A stretch of 34,282 nt of DNA, taken from NCBI RefSeq assembly GCF_013812955.1, contig NZ_JACCSO010000528.1, positions 1-34,282 of the forward strand. Direction: 5' to 3'. The notes under the pieces are model-generated. The model saw only the letters and a program-made list of their open reading frames with translations. It did not search any database and was not told the origin of the DNA. Below are positions 1-12,097 of this stretch, in pieces. Positions within the stretch are counted from its first letter, which is position 1. Every line of letters starts with the position of its first letter. Source of the stretch: Nannocystis sp. (lineage in GTDB: Bacteria > Myxococcota_A > Polyangia > Nannocystales > Nannocystaceae). The position numbers were made by a program, and so were the translations under genes.

Positions 1-2
1 CG

Positions 3-404
3 CCACCACCCGCGCCAGCCCGCGAGGCGAGCCGCAGCGTGCCGGCACCTCCGAGCGCCGCCACACTCGCCGCAGTGCGGCCCCCGAGCGTCGCCACAGC
101 GGCCGCGTCACGTCCACCGAGCGCCGCGATGCCGGCCGCGGACAGTCCGGAGAAGGCCAGCGGCAGTGGTTCACGGCGCCGCAGCAGCGCGCTTGCGATG
201 TCCGGTCATGGCGAGCCGCGCGACTGGGGGACGATCCCCCCGATCAACGACCTCTTGCCGGTGGTCCCGGCCGCCGCGCCCCCAACACCGCCAGTACCGG
301 TCACCGCGCTCGCACCGCAGCCCACGCGAAACCCCCTGCCGTTGACCCTCATGATCGCGGTCGGCCTCGCCGCCTTGCTCGCGCTCGTGTTCTTGTTGAC
401 CTGA
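3..404 (+). CDS. C-terminal part of a proline/alanine-rich tail-anchored membrane protein (5' end outside window)
   Basis: The reading frame is already open at the window edge, so the real start lies upstream. The GTG at 39 in the ORF track is not a convincing start. The visible 133 residues are mostly Pro/Ala/Ser low complexity with an imperfect PPSAA/PPSVA repeat, then a short ordered-looking stretch ([13 protein letters not shown]), then one hydrophobic segment ([19 protein letters not shown]) that ends one residue before the stop. That layout fits a tail-anchored cytoplasmic protein, or a signalling protein whose catalytic or zinc-ribbon domain lies off the window. Function cannot be assigned from this part. 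The gene ends 66 nt before purC, and a purC promoter is proposed in that gap. Confidence 0.6.
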   Translation, partial: PPPAPAREASRSVPAPPSAATLAAVRPPSVATAAASRPPSAAMPAADSPEKASGSGSRRRSSALAMSGHGEPRDWGTIPPINDLLPVVPAAAPPTPPVPVTALAPQPTRNPLPLTLMIAVGLAALLALVFLLT

Positions 405-433
405 GCGCCCGTGCGGATCGTCGCAGCAAGGCC

Positions 434-464
434 GTGACGCGGGGAGGGGACCCGCGGTTATCTT
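434..464 (+). promoter_or_regulatory. Candidate purC promoter, close to the start codon
   Basis: A GTGACG (-35-like, 434-439) lies 18 nt before TTATCT; the overlapping reading TATCTT (459-464) is a TAnnnT hexamer. Only 6 nt separate TATCTT from the GTG start at 471, so transcription would begin at or next to the start codon. This is pattern-based and supported by the same arrangement at several other genes in the window. Confidence 0.4.
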
Positions 465-470
465 TCGCGC

Positions 471-1448
<978 letters not shown>

Positions 1449-1514
1449 CCTGGCGGCCTTCGCGGCTTGAATTATCCCCGGCTGCGGTCCACCCTGGGAC
1501 CCGGAGCACACGCC

Positions 1515-1883
1515 ATGCAGTCGATGATCGCCTCGTGTCTGGCCTTTACCTTCGGGCTGATGTTCCTGTCGGCGCTGCTGCCGGGCATGGTCGTGCGTGA
1601 CCTGTGGAGCGCGGCCAAGGCCGCGGTCGTCTGCGGCGTGCTCAGCGTCGTCGTCGGCAAGCTGCTGTTCGCGCTGCTCTCGCTGATCTTTTTCTTCCCG
1701 ATCTTGATCACCGGACCCATCGGCGCGTTCGTGGTCCAGACCTTCGTGAACACCGTGTTGCTGCTGCTGACGGAGAACCTCGTCGACGGCGTCCGCTTCC
1801 AGCGCTGGCGCACGGCGCTCTGGGCGGCCGTCGGCCTCACGCTGCTGCAGACCATCGCCGCCGGCCAGGTCGGCGGGGGTTGA
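1515..1883 (+). CDS. Small four-helix membrane protein, phage-holin-family-IV-like
   Basis: A 122-residue, very hydrophobic protein with about four membrane segments: residues 4-24 ([19 protein letters not shown]), a second around 30-55, a third rich in Leu/Phe ([19 protein letters not shown]), and a last one near the C-terminus. The pattern resembles the mycobacterial four-TM holin superfamily IV proteins common as single chromosomal genes in many bacteria; a lysis role is not implied. The ATG at 1515 is preferred over the upstream TTG at 1467 because it begins directly before the first helix and has CGGAG about 8 nt upstream. It lies between purC and purF, and its function is unknown. Confidence 0.7.
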   Translation: MQSMIASCLAFTFGLMFLSALLPGMVVRDLWSAAKAAVVCGVLSVVVGKLLFALLSLIFFFPILITGPIGAFVVQTFVNTVLLLLTENLVDGVRFQRWRTALWAAVGLTLLQTIAAGQVGGG

Positions 1884-1932
1884 CTCACAGCCGCGAGCGG
1901 AGCGCGCGCGCGGCCTGCAAACGGCGTCCTGC

Positions 1933-1938
1933 TAGGCT
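1933..1938 (+). promoter_or_regulatory. -10-like TAGGCT box 9 nt before purF
   Basis: TAGGCT ends 9 nt before the purF ATG and matches the TAnnnT pattern seen before other unit-heading genes here. The TAG in it is also an in-frame stop, which rules out an N-terminal extension of PurF. No good -35 box is visible at the matching distance. Confidence 0.35.
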
Positions 1939-1947
1939 CCGCCCGCG

Positions 1948-3336
<1,389 letters not shown>

Positions 3337-3348
3337 CCATCGTCCACC

Positions 3349-4495
3349 ATGAACGAAGTCAGTCAAAGCCTCCCCGAGCACAACAAGGTCACCGAGCAGC
3401 TCGCTCGCCTCGCGGCCCGATTGGCCGAGTTGCGGCGGCATCTTTGACTACGTCGGCAAGCTAGAGCGACTCGAGGAGCTCGACGCGCAGACCGCCGATC
3501 CGTCGTTTTGGGGCAAGAACGACAAGGCCCAGGAGCTCCTGCGCGAGCAGGCGACCACCAAGAAGGTCGTCGACGACCTCGACGAGGCCCAGAAGCGCCT
3601 CGAGGACGCCCAGACCCTCTACGAGCTCGGACGTGAGGCCGAGGACAACGCGAGCATCCTCGAGGCCGCCGCCGGACTCGAGGCGCTCGAGGTCCGCGTC
3701 GCCAAGATGGAGTTCCAGCGCATGCTCGGCGGTCGCTTCGACGCCACCAACGCGATCGTGTCGGTCAACGCCGGCGCCGGCGGGGTCGACAGCCAGGACT
3801 GGGCCCAGATGCTGCAGCGCATGTACCAGCGCTGGGGCGAGCGCCGCGGCTTCAAGGTCCAGATCCTCGACCTCCAGGACGGCGAGCAGGCCGGCATCCG
3901 CAGCGTCGAGCTGGCGATCGAGGGCGAGTACGCCTACGGCCATCTGCGCTCGGAGATCGGCGTGCACCGCCTGGTCCGCATCAGCCCCTTCGACGCCAAC
4001 GCCCGCCGCCAGACCAGCTTCGCCAGCGTCATGGTCCTCCCCGACGTCGGCGACGACGACGCGGAGATCGAGATCAACGACGCCGACCTGCGCGTCGACA
4101 CCTATCGCTCCTCCGGCGCGGGCGGCCAGCACGTCAACAAGACCGAGTCCGCCGTGCGCCTGACCCACCTCCCGACCGGCCTCGTCGTCGCCTGTCAGAT
4201 GGAGCGCTCGCAGCACAAGAACATGGCCACCGCCCGGCGCATGCTCATGGCCAAGCTCATCGACCTCGAGCAGCAGAAGCGCGAGGCCGAGCGCAACAGC
4301 CTCGAGGGCGAGAAGAAGAAGATCGAGTGGGGCAGCCAGATCCGCTCGTACGTGCTCCAGCCGTACCAGCAGGTCAATGACCACCGCACCGAGCTCAAGA
4401 GCTCGGCCGTCAACGCCATCCTCGACGGCGACCTCGACATCTTCATGGAAGCCTTCCTCCTCCAGCAATCGCAGCCCATCCCCGACACGCACTAG
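3349..4495 (+). CDS. prfB: Peptide chain release factor 2, expressed by programmed +1 frameshift
   Basis: RF2 terminates translation at UGA and UAA. The ORF track lists only an internal ATG (3707), but the gene starts at ATG 3349. It reads 32 codons to CTT followed by an in-frame TGA (3445-3447). Shifting +1 at CTTTGAC continues as DYVGKLERLEEL and runs 349 more residues to the TAG at 4495, giving about 381 residues (E. coli RF2 has 365). Visible landmarks are the helical N-terminal domain, NAGAGGVDSQDWAQML, GVHRLVRISPFD, the GGQ catalytic loop in SSGAGGQHVNKTESAVR, and RSQHKN. The tripeptide that reads UGA in RF2 (SPF) is present in RISPFD. Frameshifting should let RF2 regulate its own level. 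It sits directly behind purF and 12 nt before a Lol permease gene. Confidence 0.96.
3433..3448 (+). promoter_or_regulatory. prfB programmed +1 frameshift site
   Basis: The slippery sequence CTTTGAC (3442-3448) is identical to the classic RF2 site, with a slow in-frame TGA after the CTT Leu codon. Six bases in the position of the E. coli stimulator AGGGGG read CGGCGG here, followed by CAT CTT. The stimulator is therefore correctly placed but a weaker match to anti-Shine-Dalgarno. Reading frames on both sides encode contiguous RF2 sequence, which confirms the shift. Confidence 0.93.
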
Positions 4496-4507
4496 CGCCC
4501 CGGCCCC

Positions 4508-6526
4508 GTGCGCAGCACCTCAACGTCCCGCCTGCACTGGCAGATCGCCTGGCGCCACCTTCGGGTCGGCGACCGGCCCCCGGCGTGGGTGCGGGCGCTG
4601 CTCGTCACTGCCGCCTATCTCGTTGTCGTCGGCCTCGGGCTCGTCGCCTACGCCCAGTGGGGCCTCGCCCCCGAGCCCGCGCTCAACCCCGGCTTGCTGG
4701 CGCTGCCGGCGGGCATCGAGCCCCTCGACCTGATCCCGACCCCGCGCCAGGCCTACTACGGCGCGCTCGGCGGCTTCACCTTGCTGCTCGCCGCGGTGTT
4801 CCTCGGCCTCGGCGTGCTCTCACGGATCTTCACGCTGCTCGCCACCGTCATCGCGATCTCCGTGATGCTCGGCTGCATGGCCCTGGTGATCGTGCTCAGC
4901 CTGATGACCGGCCTCGAGCACGACCTCCGCGACAAGATCCTCGGCCAGCGCGCGCACATCCGCGTCAGTCGTGAGGACCACAAGCCCTTCGCCGACTACC
5001 GCGATCTCACCGCTGCCATCGCTGCCGAGCCCGGCATCATCGGCGCCAGCCCTTACCTGCAGGGCGAGGTCATGGTCCGCAGCGGCTTCCAGCGCCAGGG
5101 CGGGGTCTTGCTCGGCATCGATCCCGATCTGCACGCCAGCGTCTCCAACCTCCCCGACATCCTGCGCGAGGGCAAATACAGCTACCTCGCCGATCCCGCC
5201 GCCGTGCCCGAGTCGCAGTTCGGCTTCGAGGCCCTGCCGATCGTGCGCGAGGACGACGAGCCCACCCCCGATCCCGAAGAGGGTCTCGCCCATCCGCCGC
5301 CCGATCCACCGCCCCTCGAGGGCTCCATGATCGGGCTCGGCGCGACCGCTCTGCCGCCGCCACCGTTTCCGACCAAGCTCACCGGCGAAGGCGACGGCGA
5401 CGACGGCGGCTGGGAGGACCCCGAACAGGAGCTCGAGAAGCTGCGCGCCGCCAAGCTTCCGCCCACCAAGGGCACGGTCACCGCGGTCGGTCCCGCCTCG
5501 AAGATCGCGAAGATCCCGAAGGTCCCGAAAGTCCCCCATGGCGTCGAGCTCGACGACGAGGAGGGCTGGGAGAACCCCGAGGCGGAGATCGCCCGCCTGC
5601 GCCAACAAGGCAAACTACCACCTGCCTCAAAGGACAGCCCCGTCGAGCCCGAGCCGGAGCCCGAGCCGGAGCCGGAGCCGGACCCGGCCAGCGAGACCGA
5701 TGAGCCGCGCGCGGAGCAGCTCGACGGCGTGTTCATCGGCAGCGAGAAGGCCAAGGAGCTCGCGTCTCACCTCGGCGACCCCGTCCAGCTGATCACCCCG
5801 ATCGGCCGCCTGACCCCCGCGGGACGCATCCCCGGCGTCATGAAGGTCAAGGTCGCCGGGGTCTTCGACGCCAATCATTACGAGTACGACCGCTGGCTGG
5901 TCTACGCCAACCTCCCGCTGGCCCAGGCCTTTTTGCGCTCCGGCGATCGCGTGTCCGGCGTCGAGGTCAAGGTCGATGACCCCGACCGGCTCGCCGAGCG
6001 CAAGCAGCAGGTCCAGGCCGTCGTCGATCGCCTCGGTCGCTCGGACCTCCTGGTCCAGGACTGGCAGGAGCTGAACCTCAGCCTGTTCTCGGCGATGGCC
6101 CTCGAGAAGATCGCGGTGTTCATCGCGCTGCTGTGCGTCATCCTCGTCGCCTCGATCGGCATCCTCGGCTCCAACCTGATGAGCGTGCTCGAGAAGTCCA
6201 AGGAGATCGCAATTCTCAAGACGATGGGCTGCACCGACCGCCTGATCCTGCGCGTGTTCATCTCCGAGGGCCTGTGCCTCGGCGTGCTCGGCGGCGTGCT
6301 CGGGATCCTCGCCGGCATCGCCCTCTGCACGGTCCTCGATCGCTACGGACTGCCGCTCGGCGGCAGCCTCCAGGGCTTCGAGCAGCTGCCCGTCGCCATC
6401 GATCCGCTGGAGATCGTGCTCGTCGGCTTCTCGTCGCTGCTGATCGTGTTCCTCTCGAGCCTGTACCCGGCCTGGGTCGCCTCACGCATGCGTCCCGTCG
6501 ATGCCCTTCGACAGGGCGAGCGATGA
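4508..6526 (+). CDS. lolC: LolC/E-type lipoprotein-export ABC permease with acidic proline-rich periplasmic insertion
   Basis: This is an inner-membrane permease of the FtsX/MacB superfamily, predicted to extract lipoproteins for transport to the outer membrane with LolD. Of its 672 residues, one N-terminal helix (ALLVTAAYLVVVGLGLVAY) precedes the usual first FtsX helix (TLLATVIAISVMLGCMALVIVLSLMTGLE). A large periplasmic domain follows. The last 150 residues carry three helices and EKSKEIAILKTMGCTD, the typical coupling segment. The periplasmic domain is interrupted around residues 245-400 by a Pro/Glu/Asp-rich insertion with a PEPEPEPEP tract and two copies of a GWExP motif. The GTG start at 4508 lies 12 nt after prfB. 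The next gene overlaps by ATGA, indicating coupling. LolC versus LolE identity is not certain. Confidence 0.88.
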   Translation: MRSTSTSRLHWQIAWRHLRVGDRPPAWVRALLVTAAYLVVVGLGLVAYAQWGLAPEPALNPGLLALPAGIEPLDLIPTPRQAYYGALGGFTLLLAAVFLGLGVLSRIFTLLATVIAISVMLGCMALVIVLSLMTGLEHDLRDKILGQRAHIRVSREDHKPFADYRDLTAAIAAEPGIIGASPYLQGEVMVRSGFQRQGGVLLGIDPDLHASVSNLPDILREGKYSYLADPAAVPESQFGFEALPIVREDDEPTPDPEEGLAHPPPDPPPLEGSMIGLGATALPPPPFPTKLTGEGDGDDGGWEDPEQELEKLRAAKLPPTKGTVTAVGPASKIAKIPKVPKVPHGVELDDEEGWENPEAEIARLRQQGKLPPASKDSPVEPEPEPEPEPEPDPASETDEPRAEQLDGVFIGSEKAKELASHLGDPVQLITPIGRLTPAGRIPGVMKVKVAGVFDANHYEYDRWLVYANLPLAQAFLRSGDRVSGVEVKVDDPDRLAERKQQVQAVVDRLGRSDLLVQDWQELNLSLFSAMALEKIAVFIALLCVILVASIGILGSNLMSVLEKSKEIAILKTMGCTDRLILRVFISEGLCLGVLGGVLGILAGIALCTVLDRYGLPLGGSLQGFEQLPVAIDPLEIVLVGFSSLLIVFLSSLYPAWVASRMRPVDALRQGER

Positions 6527-8373
6527 ACCGCCTGGTGTGGTTGATCGCCTTGCGCCACCTGCGGGCGCAAAAGGCTCCCACCTGGCTGCCTGGACTGGCC
6601 CTGCGCGCCCTCTATCTGGTCGTCGTCGGCGGCGCCTTCTTGATCGCCTCGGCCAACGCCCCGCGCCCCGGCATGTTCAGCCCGCCCCCGCTGACCCCGG
6701 CGATCGATTACATGGGCGCCCTCGGCAGCGTCACCCTCGCTGCGGGCGGCTTCCTGCTCGGCTTTTGCGCCCTCGCGCGCCTGTTCAACCTGCTCGCCAC
6801 GATCATCGCCTTCTCGGTCGCGCAGGGCTGCATGGCCCTCGTGCTGGTGCTCGGACTGATGGGCGGCCTCGAAGACGACCTGCGCGGCCGCCTGCTCGAG
6901 CATCGCGCCCATGTCCGCGTCGCCCGTCACGACGGCGCCGGCTTCATCGCCGACGATGCATTGCTCGCCACCCTGCGCGCCCGCCCCGAGGTCGCCGGCG
7001 CCAGCGCGCTGCTCGAGGGCGAGGTGCTCGTGCGCACCGCATACGGCCGCCAGGGAGCGACCCTCATCGGCATCGACCCCACCCGCCACGCCACGGTCAC
7101 CTCGCTGCCCGCCGAGGTCGAGCAGGGCAGCTACGTGTTCATGATGGCGCCCGAGCGCATCCCATACTTTCGCCCCGAGCCCGAGCCCGAGCCCGAGTTC
7201 GCGATCGAGGCAGAGTCCGAAGGCTTGGGGCCCGAGGTCGAGCAGCCCGAGCGCGAGGCGGCCGAGCCTCGAGGCGCAGCCGAGACCGAGACCGAGCCCA
7301 AGCCCGGGGACACAGCCGCGCCCGGCGATGCCGCGGTGACCCCACCTGTCCCCAAGGACCTGCCCCTCGAGCCAGATGACGAGGACGGCGACGGTTGGGA
7401 GGATCCCGCCGTGGAGATCCCGCGACTGCGAGCCGCAGGTGAGCTGCCGCCCGCCGCCCCGCCGAAGCTGGCTCCCGAGGCACCGCTCACGCCACCCGAG
7501 CCCGAACCAGCGCCCGAGCCCCTCCCCGAACCGCCCGCGCCCGAGCCCGAGCCCGAGCTCAAACCCGAGGCCGTGCTGCCGCCCGTGCTGCTCGGCCGGG
7601 AGCTCGCTGCCGAGCTCGGTGTCAACATGGGCGACCCCTTGCAGATCATCACCCCGGTCGGTCGCATGACGCCGCAGGGCATGGTCCCGGGCATGGTGCT
7701 CACGCGCGTCGCCGGCGTGTTCTTCACCGGCATCTTCGACATCGACCGCAAGCACCTGTACCTGCCGCTGGAGCAGGCGCAGGCGTTCCAGCGGGCCGAC
7801 ACGCAGGTCAACGCGATCGACATCAAGCTGCACGACGTCGCGGCGATCGACGCCGGACGGGCCGCTGTCGCCGAGGTCGTGGCCGGCCTCGACCTCGTCG
7901 TCGAGGACTGGCGCGACCAAAATCGTGACCTCTTCTCGGCGATGTTCCTGGAGAAGGTCGCGATGTTCATCGCCCTGGTGTTCGTGATCCTCGTCGCGGC
8001 CTTCGGCATCCTCGCCACCAACCTGATGGCCGTCCTGGAGAAGGCCCCGGAGATCGCCATCCTGAAGACGATGGGCTGCCGCGACCGCGAGCTGGCCCGA
8101 ACCTTCGCCCTCGAGGGCCTTTGTGTCGGTGTGCTCGGCGTCTTCGGGGGGATCGCCGCCGGCGTCGCCCTGGGCCTCGCCCTCGGCGTGCACGGCCTGC
8201 CGCTCCAGGGCGGCGTGTTCTATCTGGAGCGCCTGCCGATCCGCATCGACCCCGCCGAGGTCGCCGTCGTCGCGGCCATGGCTCTCGCCATCGTCGCCCT
8301 GTCCAGCGCCTGGCCTGCGCGCTCGGCGGCCCGCCTGCGCCCGGTCGACGGCCTGCGCCTGCGCGACGAGTGA
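6523..8373 (+). CDS. lolE: Second LolC/E-type ABC permease, paralogous to the preceding gene
   Basis: The ORF track starts this frame at 6133, but the first 130 codons are a shadow of the preceding gene. The ATG at 6523 overlaps the upstream TGA as ATGA and begins MNRLVWLIALRHLRAQK, aligning with the start of the first permease. The 616-residue protein has the same layout: an extra N-terminal helix, the first FtsX helix (LLATIIAFSVAQGCMALVLVLGLMGG), a periplasmic domain, and three C-terminal helices with EKAPEIAILKTMGCRD. It also carries an acidic Pro-rich insertion (PEPEPEPE, PEPEPEL) with one GWEDP motif. A heteromeric LolCDE complex with the next gene product is the simplest reading; the symbol lolE is a convenience. 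Confidence 0.85.
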   Translation: MNRLVWLIALRHLRAQKAPTWLPGLALRALYLVVVGGAFLIASANAPRPGMFSPPPLTPAIDYMGALGSVTLAAGGFLLGFCALARLFNLLATIIAFSVAQGCMALVLVLGLMGGLEDDLRGRLLEHRAHVRVARHDGAGFIADDALLATLRARPEVAGASALLEGEVLVRTAYGRQGATLIGIDPTRHATVTSLPAEVEQGSYVFMMAPERIPYFRPEPEPEPEFAIEAESEGLGPEVEQPEREAAEPRGAAETETEPKPGDTAAPGDAAVTPPVPKDLPLEPDDEDGDGWEDPAVEIPRLRAAGELPPAAPPKLAPEAPLTPPEPEPAPEPLPEPPAPEPEPELKPEAVLPPVLLGRELAAELGVNMGDPLQIITPVGRMTPQGMVPGMVLTRVAGVFFTGIFDIDRKHLYLPLEQAQAFQRADTQVNAIDIKLHDVAAIDAGRAAVAEVVAGLDLVVEDWRDQNRDLFSAMFLEKVAMFIALVFVILVAAFGILATNLMAVLEKAPEIAILKTMGCRDRELARTFALEGLCVGVLGVFGGIAAGVALGLALGVHGLPLQGGVFYLERLPIRIDPAEVAVVAAMALAIVALSSAWPARSAARLRPVDGLRLRDE

Positions 8374-8457
8374 GCCGTGCGCCCGGACGTACCGGCTTCA
8401 CACCTGAAATCTTCCCTGGCGTCGCGCCTGCCACCCGAAATGGCGGCACGGGCGGCG

Positions 8458-8486
8458 TTGACACGCTGGGGGTGCCCGTTTAGGGT
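8458..8486 (+). promoter_or_regulatory. Sigma-70-like promoter before lolD
   Basis: A perfect TTGACA (8458-8463) is followed after exactly 17 nt by TAGGGT (8481-8486). It is the best promoter match in the window. It sits in the 122-nt gap after the second permease, so lolD-bamA may be transcribed separately from the permeases. The expected start point falls close to the TTG codon at 8496. Confidence 0.6.
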
Positions 8487-8495
8487 TGCGCCATC

Positions 8496-9266
8496 TTGAC
8501 CACCGGCGCCGCGCAGGAGCCGCCCGCACTCGTGCGGGTGGTCCACATGTACAAGGAGTTCACCCACGGAGCCAGGGTCCTCCAGGTCCTGCGCGACGTG
8601 AACCTGACCCTGAATCGCGGCGAAATGGTCACGATCATCGGCGCATCGGGGGCCGGCAAGTCGACGCTGCTGCATTGCCTCGGCACCCTCGACCTGCCGA
8701 CGCGCGGCCAGATCTTGTTCGGCGACACCGACATCACCGCCTTCTCGCCGCCGCAGCTGGCCAGCTTCCGCAACGAGACCATCGGCTTCGTGTTCCAGTT
8801 CCATCACCTCCTTGGTGAGTTCACCGCGCTCGAGAACGCGATGATGCCGGCGCTGATCGGTCGCATCCCGCACAAAGAGGCGCGCGAGCGGGCAGGGGAG
8901 ATGCTCAAGGCGGTCGGCCTCTCGCACCGCCTCAATCATCGCCCGGGCGAGCTCTCCGGCGGCGAACAGCAGCGCGTGGCGATCGCCCGCGCCCTCGTCA
9001 TGCGCCCGCACCTGCTGCTCGCCGACGAGCCTACCGGCAACCTCGACACCCGCACCTCGGACGAGGTCCACGATCTGCTGTTTCGCCTCAACGACGAACA
9101 CAAAATGACCCTGCTCGTCGTCACCCACAACATGGACCTCGCCTGGAAGGTCCCGCGGCGGATCCGAATGGAAGACGGCCGACTCGTCGACGACGCGCGC
9201 CACGACCCGAGCGTGGCCAGAGATGCGCGCACCGATCCGCCAGCAGGGACCCCGAGATCGTCGTGA
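8496..9266 (+). CDS. lolD: Lipoprotein-releasing system ATP-binding protein
   Basis: ABC ATPase predicted to power the two upstream Lol permeases. Visible motifs are Walker [10 protein letters not shown] near residue 49, a Q-loop ([10 protein letters not shown]), the signature LSGGEQQR, Walker [13 protein letters not shown] with its catalytic Glu, and the switch His in VVTHN. The [15 protein letters not shown] segment is typical of the LolD/MacB branch. The start is uncertain. TTG 8496 lies 9 nt behind the -10 box, whereas GTG 8532 has AGGAG 11 nt upstream and would give a 244-residue protein matching the usual LolD length. The C-terminus has about 15 extra polar residues. The stop overlaps the bamA start as GTGA. 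Confidence 0.93.
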   Translation: MTTGAAQEPPALVRVVHMYKEFTHGARVLQVLRDVNLTLNRGEMVTIIGASGAGKSTLLHCLGTLDLPTRGQILFGDTDITAFSPPQLASFRNETIGFVFQFHHLLGEFTALENAMMPALIGRIPHKEARERAGEMLKAVGLSHRLNHRPGELSGGEQQRVAIARALVMRPHLLLADEPTGNLDTRTSDEVHDLLFRLNDEHKMTLLVVTHNMDLAWKVPRRIRMEDGRLVDDARHDPSVARDARTDPPAGTPRSS

Positions 9267-11911
9267 GCGCCACTCCCGTCATCGCCTCCGCCAACCCCGG
9301 GGGCCGAAGGCCGGCCGGTTTGGGCCGCGCCCTCGCAGGTCGTCGCCTTGTGGGTCGCACCCTCACAATCCTGATCGCTTGCGTGCTCGCAGCGTTGCCC
9401 GGCCTCGCCCGCGCACTGCCCTTCAGCGGCGCCGCCGTCGGCGACGACATGATGTTTCGCATGCTCTACCTCGCCGAGGTGCCCGAGGAGGTGTACGGCC
9501 AGCCGATCGCCGACATCCGCGTCGAGGGCAACCGCCGCGTCGAGACCGAGGCCATGCTGCTCGAGCTCGAGAGCGGGGTGGGGGAGCTGGTGTCGACCCG
9601 CAACCTCGCCGCCGACATCCGCCGCCTGTGGGCGATGGGCAAGTTCGAGGACGTGCGCGTCGAGGGCGAGCTCACCGGCGCCGGCGTGGTCCTGACCTTC
9701 ATCGTCAAGGAGCGACCCACCGTCCGCAAGATCATCGTCGAGGGCAACAGCAAGATCAAGCTCGACGACATCAACGAGGTCCTCGACCTCAAGCTGAACG
9801 GCATCCTCGACCTCGGCGCGGTCAAGGCCAACGTCGAGAAGGTCAAGCAGGCCTACGTCGAGAAGGGCTTCTTCCTGGCCGAGGTCACCTACGGCCTCAA
9901 GCCCGTCGAGGACGAGCCCGGCAAGGTCGACATCCTGATCGTCATCAGCGAGGCTGCCGAGACCGTCGTCCGCAAGATCACCTTCATCGGTAACCAGGCC
10001 TTCAGCGACGAGGAGCTGCGCAAGCACATGCTCACCCGCGTCGGCGGTTACATGAGCATCATCAGCAAGAAGGCCGGCGGCGTCTTCAACAAGGAGGCCT
10101 TCGGCGGCGACTTCCAGATGCTCAAGCAGTTCTACAGCGACAAGGGCTACCTCGACGCCAACGTCAAGGACCCCGAGCTGTCGCTGAGCCCCGATCGCCG
10201 CTTCGTCTACGTCACCATCCCGGTCGACGAGGGCCCGCAGTATCGCATCGGCCGCATCCGCGCCAAGGAGACCCTGGCCCGCGGCGAGAAGCCGCTCTAC
10301 GACGAGCGCACCCTTGCCGAGTCGATCGACCCGATCCTGCGCGAGGGCGACGTCGCCTCGATGGGCAAGATCCAGACCATCCAGCAGGACATCGAGCGCC
10401 GCTACAAGGACGCCGGCCACGCCTACGTCAACGTCATCCCCGACGCGCGCCTCGACAAGGAGAACCTCAAGCTCTACATGACGCTCGAGGTCGGCAAGGG
10501 CCCGCTCGTCTACATCGAGCGCATCAACATCAGCGGCAACGACAAGACCTCCGACAAGGTCATCCGCCGCGAAATGATGCTGCGCGAGGGCGACCTCTAC
10601 TCCGAGACCGGCAAGGAGATCTCGGAGTTCAACGTCATGCGCCTCGGCTACTTCAACGACGCGACGCTGTCGACGTCGCAGGGTAGCGCGGAGGATCGCA
10701 TCATCCTGAACGTCGAGGTCACCGAGCGCCTGACCGGCACCTTCCAGGTCGGCGCCGGCTTCAGCACGATCGAGAACTTCGTGCTGCAGGCCCAGATCCA
10801 GTACGACAACTTCCTCGGCCGCGGCACGACCGTCACCCTCGTGGCCCAGATCTCGAGCCTGCGCCGCCTCTTCAACCTCGCCTACGTCACCCGCCACTTC
10901 CTCGACTCGAACTGGAACTTCTCGTTCAACATCTTCAACTCGCGCAACGTGTTCCCGAGCTTCACGCGCGACAGCACCGGCGTGCGCGTCAGCTGGGGTT
11001 ACCCGATCCCGAAGATCCCCAACCTGATCCTGTTCGCGGGCTACAACTTCGAGTACGTGAAGGTCGGCTTCGGCACCTTCGGCTACGGCTACGGCGGCGG
11101 CTTCGCCGGCGCGGGCGCCTTCGCCACCCAGTACAGCTCCTCGGCGCTGATCAATAACCTGTTCAACAACGGCATCACGTCGTCGATCACCACGCGCCTG
11201 CGCTACGACACGACCGACAACTACCTGTTCCCGACCTCGGGCATGCGCCACGAGATCGGCGCCGAGTTCGCGAGCAAGTACCTCGGCTCGCAGAACCAGT
11301 TCAACCGCTACGACGCCAACTTCCGGTTCTACTTCCCGATCATCCGCAGCAAGCAGCCGTTCCGCGCCTGGCTGGTGTTCAAGACCCGCCTGATGGTCGG
11401 CTTCATCCACAGCCCGCAGGACAAGGGCGTGCCGATCTTCGAGCGCTACTTCCCGGGCGGCATCTACGGCGACGGCGGCATCCGCGGCTATCGCCTGCGC
11501 AGCCTCGGCCCGATGATCAAGGTCCAGAGCTCCTCGGATCCGACCGCGCCGCTGCAACCCTACGGCATCGGCGGCAACCTCCTGACCGCGTTGAACCTCG
11601 AGTTCGAGTTCATGATGGTCCCACCGGCCCAGATCAAGGGCGTGGTCTTCATGGACATCGGCAACGCCTACAACACCGAGCCGCTGTACTGCGTCGCCCC
11701 GAACCCCAGCGAGCTGCCCAAGGCCGATCCCTGCGTGAAGTTCAACTTCAAGTACCTGCGCCGCTCGGTCGGCTTCGGCTTCCGCTGGCAGTCGCCGATC
11801 GGCCCGCTGCGCTTCGAGTGGGGCTTCCCGCTCGACCGTCAGGCGCGAACCGAGTTCCTGTTCGGCGATGATCCCGTGGTCTTCGAATTCAACGTCGGAA
11901 ACTCGTTCTGA
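9263..11911 (+). CDS. bamA: Outer-membrane protein assembly factor BamA (Omp85)
   Basis: BamA is the essential outer-membrane insertase for beta-barrel proteins. The 882-residue product has a long basic N-region and a signal-type helix ([19 protein letters not shown]). About five POTRA repeats span roughly residues 70-460 (motifs [54 protein letters not shown]). A 16-strand barrel follows. The lid-loop signature appears as GDGGIRGYR, with the key Arg-Gly. The barrel contains a Gly/Tyr-rich loop ([15 protein letters not shown]) and ends in a Phe, as outer-membrane proteins usually do. Two cysteines (LYCVAPN, DPCVKF) near the end could form a loop disulfide. The GTG start overlaps lolD by 4 nt, coupling lipoprotein sorting with barrel assembly. 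Confidence 0.95.
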   Translation: MSATPVIASANPGGRRPAGLGRALAGRRLVGRTLTILIACVLAALPGLARALPFSGAAVGDDMMFRMLYLAEVPEEVYGQPIADIRVEGNRRVETEAMLLELESGVGELVSTRNLAADIRRLWAMGKFEDVRVEGELTGAGVVLTFIVKERPTVRKIIVEGNSKIKLDDINEVLDLKLNGILDLGAVKANVEKVKQAYVEKGFFLAEVTYGLKPVEDEPGKVDILIVISEAAETVVRKITFIGNQAFSDEELRKHMLTRVGGYMSIISKKAGGVFNKEAFGGDFQMLKQFYSDKGYLDANVKDPELSLSPDRRFVYVTIPVDEGPQYRIGRIRAKETLARGEKPLYDERTLAESIDPILREGDVASMGKIQTIQQDIERRYKDAGHAYVNVIPDARLDKENLKLYMTLEVGKGPLVYIERINISGNDKTSDKVIRREMMLREGDLYSETGKEISEFNVMRLGYFNDATLSTSQGSAEDRIILNVEVTERLTGTFQVGAGFSTIENFVLQAQIQYDNFLGRGTTVTLVAQISSLRRLFNLAYVTRHFLDSNWNFSFNIFNSRNVFPSFTRDSTGVRVSWGYPIPKIPNLILFAGYNFEYVKVGFGTFGYGYGGGFAGAGAFATQYSSSALINNLFNNGITSSITTRLRYDTTDNYLFPTSGMRHEIGAEFASKYLGSQNQFNRYDANFRFYFPIIRSKQPFRAWLVFKTRLMVGFIHSPQDKGVPIFERYFPGGIYGDGGIRGYRLRSLGPMIKVQSSSDPTAPLQPYGIGGNLLTALNLEFEFMMVPPAQIKGVVFMDIGNAYNTEPLYCVAPNPSELPKADPCVKFNFKYLRRSVGFGFRWQSPIGPLRFEWGFPLDRQARTEFLFGDDPVVFEFNVGNSF

Positions 11912-12097
11912 TCCGCAGGTGAGCTACGCCACGCTCGCCCGGCGCTGACAGCCCCAGGTTTAGCCCCGGTCCAAGCCCTGGATCTGCGCCCAGGAACTGG
12001 CCTTGGAGCCACACCGGGCCAGCGCCCGCAAAAAGCCTCGCACGAGGTTCATTCGGCGATGAATCGTCCGCGACTGGCGCCCGTCTGTGGCCCCCGG

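Noticed and set aside
6133-6522. N-terminal extension of the second permease ORF
   Set aside because: It overlaps the coding sequence of the first permease in another frame. The ATG at 6523 with ATGA overlap aligns with the paralogue's N-terminus.
8936-11557. 873-codon minus-strand ORF opposite lolD and bamA
   Set aside because: It is an antisense shadow of high-GC coding sequence. The plus strand encodes unmistakable LolD and BamA, while the minus product is Ala/Asp/Val-rich without domains.
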